Positions 63,375 to 64,000 of a DNA stretch of 64,000 nt are shown piece by piece. The translations under genes and the position numbers were made by a program. The notes beneath the pieces were generated by a model. That model saw nothing but the letters and a program-made list of their open reading frames with translations, was not told where the DNA came from and made no database searches. The stretch is from NCBI GenBank assembly GCA_934167495.1, contig CAKPKP010000005.1, positions 1-64,000 of the forward strand. The letters are read 5' to 3'. The stretch comes from an uncultured Clostridia bacterium. GTDB taxonomy: Bacteria > Bacillota > Clostridia > TANB77 > CAG-508. Numbering within the stretch: position 1 is the first letter of the stretch; every line of letters begins with the position of its first letter.

Positions 63375-64000
63375 TTATATAACTCCAATAACTAAAGCTA
63401 ATGCTATTACTGGTACAAAAATATTATCAGTTCCTTTTATTGAAACAGCTTCAACAACTGTTAATATACAAGCTATTGCTAAAGCTTTTAATAACCAATA
63501 TGAAACTCCTGTTACAGCAAAAAATACTGATAAAATTAATAAAGAAACCGTTAGCATAGTTAATGAACCAGCTATTGTTTTAGTTTTATTTCCAACTTTA
63601 TAAGATTTACTTTTTATCTTTTGTCCAATTATAGATGCTAATCCATCACCATATCCCATTATTAAAATTCCGCACAATCCTACATATGGTTTATTTATTA
63701 TACCAAATGTAACTATTGAAGTTATTAATAGTGATATTGCGTAATATACTGTACCTAATCCATCATTTTCTTCTCTTTCCATTGTTTTTATTATATTAAA
63801 TTTATATGATGCATAATTTATGAATATAAATAATGTAGGTAAAATAGATGCCCATATTACATTATCGAATAGTAACATTGCTATTATCCACCAATTTGAT
63901 AATGATATATGTACAAATTTTCTACTAGCTTCCTTACCAAATTTTTCGACTTTCTTTGATATCATCATAACAATAGCTATGTATAAAATTGATACAACTA
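63375..64000 (-). CDS. dolichol/phytol kinase-like membrane protein (partial)
   Basis: Over 200 residues seen, with about six membrane helices. EASRKFVHISLSNWW near the N-terminus and GYGDGLASIIGQKIKSK in the middle are typical of the CDP-alcohol/dolichol-phytol kinase (SEC59-like) family, which phosphorylates lipid alcohols with CTP. No ribosome site precedes the ATG at 63968, and the frame stays open with a hydrophobic segment (VVSILYIAIVMMIS) to the window edge, so the true start lies beyond. Next to dxs and upstream of uppS, a polyprenol salvage role is plausible. Confidence 0.75.
   Translation of the reverse strand, partial: VVSILYIAIVMMISKKVEKFGKEASRKFVHISLSNWWIIAMLLFDNVIWASILPTLFIFINYASYKFNIIKTMEREENDGLGTVYYAISLLITSIVTFGIINKPYVGLCGILIMGYGDGLASIIGQKIKSKSYKVGNKTKTIAGSLTMLTVSLLILSVFFAVTGVSYWLLKALAIACILTVVEAVSIKGTDNIFVPVIALALVIGVI

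Noticed and set aside
1..64000. CRISPR arrays, tRNAs, rRNAs, complete insertion sequences
   Set aside because: No regularly spaced repeats, no tRNA T-arm consensus, no transposase frame seen.

Overview
The window comes from a very AT-rich, low-GC Gram-positive chromosome, most likely an uncultured Clostridia-type member of the Bacillota. The evidence is a PolC-type replicative polymerase, single-chain glycyl-tRNA synthetase, strong AGGAGG ribosome binding sites, TTG/GTG starts next to good Shine-Dalgarno sequences, and an RNase P RNA whose conserved blocks look class A. Almost every gene is on the minus strand. The clear exceptions are nadE (35845-37755) and a 93-codon gene (45154-45435). No tRNA, rRNA, CRISPR array or intact transposase was seen. 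All assignments were made by reading motifs; no database search was run.

Layout from low to high coordinates. 113-10417: two paralogous acyl-CoA synthetase-like enzymes, a coiled-coil protein, a flavin-reductase/PCP_red-like fusion, an AlgX-like plus MBOAT surface O-acetylation pair, a DUF4358-like protein and a ZIP metal transporter. 10568-18693: a BmrC/BmrD-like heterodimeric ABC exporter behind a hairpin leader, a small gene flanked by inverted REP-like repeats, a frameshifted MgtA-type P-type ATPase and a membrane glycosyltransferase. 18886-28002: anchored and HAD-type proteins, a PP2C-like phosphatase, a broken ketopantoate-reductase-like gene, a Nudix/pyrophosphatase-like fusion, a soluble FtsK-like translocase, an AlbA_2/HATPase protein and a GNAT_C-like acyltransferase. 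37866-42207 holds an MFS protein, decayed coding sequence, a YhcG/DUF1016 nuclease and an unknown PDDEXK-like protein.

28416-37755 is a compositional island, visibly richer in G and C than everything around it. It combines a kinase, PP2C phosphatase and VWA protein (the YegI/YegK/YegL or TerY-P triad) with four NAD-metabolism genes: nicotinamidase-like, NAMPT-like, PRPP-synthetase-like and glutamine-dependent NAD synthetase. Three good promoters, a candidate operator palindrome and an internal terminator-like hairpin organise it. I read it as a phosphorylation-controlled NAD replenishment module and as the most interesting system here.

42445-64000 is housekeeping: RlmD/RumA-type methyltransferase, rnpB, two unknown genes, gpsA-plsY-glyS, then polC and the lipid/isoprenoid/translation run pyrH-frr-uppS-cdsA-rseP, preceded by dxs-ylmH and a partial dolichol/phytol kinase-like gene. 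dxr, often found between cdsA and rseP, is absent there. A cluster of DnaA-box-like 9-mers lies between polC and glyS.

Non-coding observations include a two-hairpin element present in two diverged copies with compensatory base changes, a box repeated beside intrinsic terminators, three REP-like GGGGACGGAG repeats, and several dyad operators placed at recognisable promoters.
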